42,370 nucleotides of DNA from Saprospiraceae bacterium (GTDB lineage Bacteria > Bacteroidota > Bacteroidia > Chitinophagales > Saprospiraceae), in NCBI GenBank assembly GCA_020629965.1, contig JAHDCG010000044.1:1-42370 (forward strand), read 5' to 3'. Below the pieces are notes generated by a model that was not told the origin of the DNA, did not search any database, and was given only the letters and a program-made list of their open reading frames with translations. Position numbers and translations under genes: made by a program. This document shows, one piece after another, positions 41,148 to 42,370 of this stretch (positions are counted from its first letter, which is position 1; the number at the start of each line of letters is the position of its first letter).

Positions 41148-42362
41148 CTACCTGCCCTTTATCCGCGTCCACAACTCCGCAAAAGCCCCCTCTTCCACGG
41201 CGCGGTCGCGGGGCTGTGTCACCTCTATGCTGCCGTCCGAATTTTCGTGCAGGTGAAAGTAAAAAACGAAGTCGTCTTTGTCGATACTCATCGTGCCGTA
41301 GCGCAGGTCGTTGAGTTGCACCCGACTCCCGTCGATACGCTGCACGTTGTAGTAATCATTGGCAAACCACTTGAGAATGCGTAACTCCCGGCTGCCCTCG
41401 AAAGGAGCGAGGAGTTCGTGATTTTTTTCAAATTTTCTGAACTCCGTAATGCGCGGCTCCGTGTCCCAAAAAGAGTACAGACCGGTGTAAAAGGCATCTT
41501 CGGTCTCCGCCGTGCCCGACCACAGCACGTTATTCAGAATAGTCGGTGCGGTCATGTAGCGTTCAAAATCAATGTTTTGCTCGGTCAGCGATTTTTCAAA
41601 AATATTGTCCATGCGCACTTTGTGGTAAAAGGTAAAAAGCAGATAACCGCTGCTGAAAGTTATCGCAAACCAGGTAAACAACCGCCTGCGTTTAGAAGTC
41701 CGTGTCAGCACGCCCGCCATCGTCAGAAAAATCAAAAACCACAGCGTATAAAGCGGGTCCGCCACCGAAATATTATTAAATGCCACCCGATAATCCCAAA
41801 AAGGCTGAAAAAGCTGTGTGCCGTAAGCCGTACAACTGTCTAACAGCGGGTGGGTAAATATCGACCAAAAAAACAGTCGAATCCAGTCTTTGCGCGAAGC
41901 AATGACCTCCGCCGAAGGTGTATTGTAGTATTTAGTAATTAAGCGATAAATGAAGAAGCCGCCGCCGACTGCCACTACCGTTAATGCCCCGTAACTCGGA
42001 CTGCCGTTGCCCGCCGTTGCAGTGACGAACCATCCGATATAACCGACGAGCAAAACAAATGCAGTATTCAGTCCGATTACGATGCTTTTCCAAGTGTTAC
42101 TTTTATAAAAATTACTGTCATAAAGCCGATGCACCAGCCATCCGAACAGCAGCGGCGCCAAGACCGCAAACAGCAAAGAGTGCGAAATGCCGCGATGAAA
42201 CGCCAAAGCACCGACTTCATCCAAAAAGAAATTGCCGATGATGTCCAAATCGGGAATAGTACCGCCGATTGCGCCCCACAGCATCGCCCGGTTGCCTACT
42301 TTCCTGCCGAGTACGACTTCGCCGCAGGCGGCGCCGAGTGCCATTTGAGTGAGTGAATCCAT
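41148..42362 (-). CDS. YdjM-like membrane-bound metal-dependent hydrolase (DUF457)
   Basis: 404 residues. The N-terminus MDSLTQMALGAACGEVVLGRKVG, the PDLD pair (D38, D40), HRGISHS (H56, H61) and FTHPLLDSCTAYGTQLFQPF are the hallmark motifs of the YdjM/DUF457 family. Five to six membrane segments lie in the first ~240 residues; a hydrophilic C-terminal domain (~250-404) follows. The conserved His/Asp residues suggest a metal site facing the membrane interface. Family function is poorly known; phospholipid or lipid-linked substrates are possible. The ATG is eight bases from the window end, so the promoter is outside. Confidence 0.88.
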   Translation of the reverse strand: MDSLTQMALGAACGEVVLGRKVGNRAMLWGAIGGTIPDLDIIGNFFLDEVGALAFHRGISHSLLFAVLAPLLFGWLVHRLYDSNFYKSNTWKSIVIGLNTAFVLLVGYIGWFVTATAGNGSPSYGALTVVAVGGGFFIYRLITKYYNTPSAEVIASRKDWIRLFFWSIFTHPLLDSCTAYGTQLFQPFWDYRVAFNNISVADPLYTLWFLIFLTMAGVLTRTSKRRRLFTWFAITFSSGYLLFTFYHKVRMDNIFEKSLTEQNIDFERYMTAPTILNNVLWSGTAETEDAFYTGLYSFWDTEPRITEFRKFEKNHELLAPFEGSRELRILKWFANDYYNVQRIDGSRVQLNDLRYGTMSIDKDDFVFYFHLHENSDGSIEVTQPRDRAVEEGAFAELWTRIKGR

Positions 42363-42370
42363 GTGTTAAG

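Overview
The window looks like a chromosomal segment of a Bacteroidota bacterium, most likely of the Saprospirales/Saprospiraceae kind. The evidence is two proteins with type IX secretion C-terminal signals, a TonB receptor with an N-terminal carboxypeptidase-regulatory-like domain, a LytS/LytTR two-component pair, absence of obvious Shine-Dalgarno sequences, and several matches to the Bacteroidota promoter (-33 TTTG, -7 TAnnTTTG). The taxonomic depth is inference. No tRNA, rRNA or CRISPR array was seen.

Layout. 1-2374: two Uma2-family genes, a displaced copy of the fusA 3' end and a small outer-membrane protein gene. 2197-5749: the str operon rpsL-rpsG-fusA (minus strand) with its promoter and a terminator directly after fusA. 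5954-7676: an AT-rich three-gene operon (small membrane protein, secreted protein, trypsin-like protease). 7746-11574: envelope genes (lipocalin-like secreted protein, HldD heptose epimerase, outer-membrane protein, double-OmpA-domain protein). 11910-17680: a sulfur module with a Crp/Fnr regulator, a perfect TGTGA-N6-TCACA site, a structured leader with two tandem intrinsic terminators, two half-size YeeE/YedE transporters, a sterol-desaturase-like membrane hydroxylase, and a SorAB-like sulfite dehydrogenase. 17699-18864: a divergent DsbA-like/HxlR pair around a palindrome. 18874-22843: a LytTR response regulator and its kinase, separated by an RloA-RloB (AbiL-like) ATPase/Toprim-like pair. 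23142-25544: a TonB-dependent receptor. 25860-28182: a small XRE regulator and a second, diverged RloA-RloB pair. 28460-32426: two large secreted T9SS cargo proteins. 33094-42362: housekeeping and envelope genes (RsmI-like methyltransferase, a 23-residue-repeat peptidoglycan-binding protein, HD phosphohydrolase, TrmB, tRNA-queuosine mannosyltransferase-like enzyme, GAF-SpoIIE phosphatase, YdjM-like membrane protein).

The parts most worth attention are: (i) the sulfur module, where regulator, operator and an attenuator-like leader can all be read from sequence; (ii) two RloAB defence-like modules, one wedged inside a two-component system; (iii) a strand-asymmetric rule for intergenic DNA: degenerate CAAC/CTAAC/TAAAC words sit before start codons and their complements (GTTG/GTTAG/GTTTA) after stop codons, often forming long hairpins; (iv) a fusA 3'-end duplication that resembles an integration scar; and (v) a secreted repeat protein whose two halves carry opposite charge.
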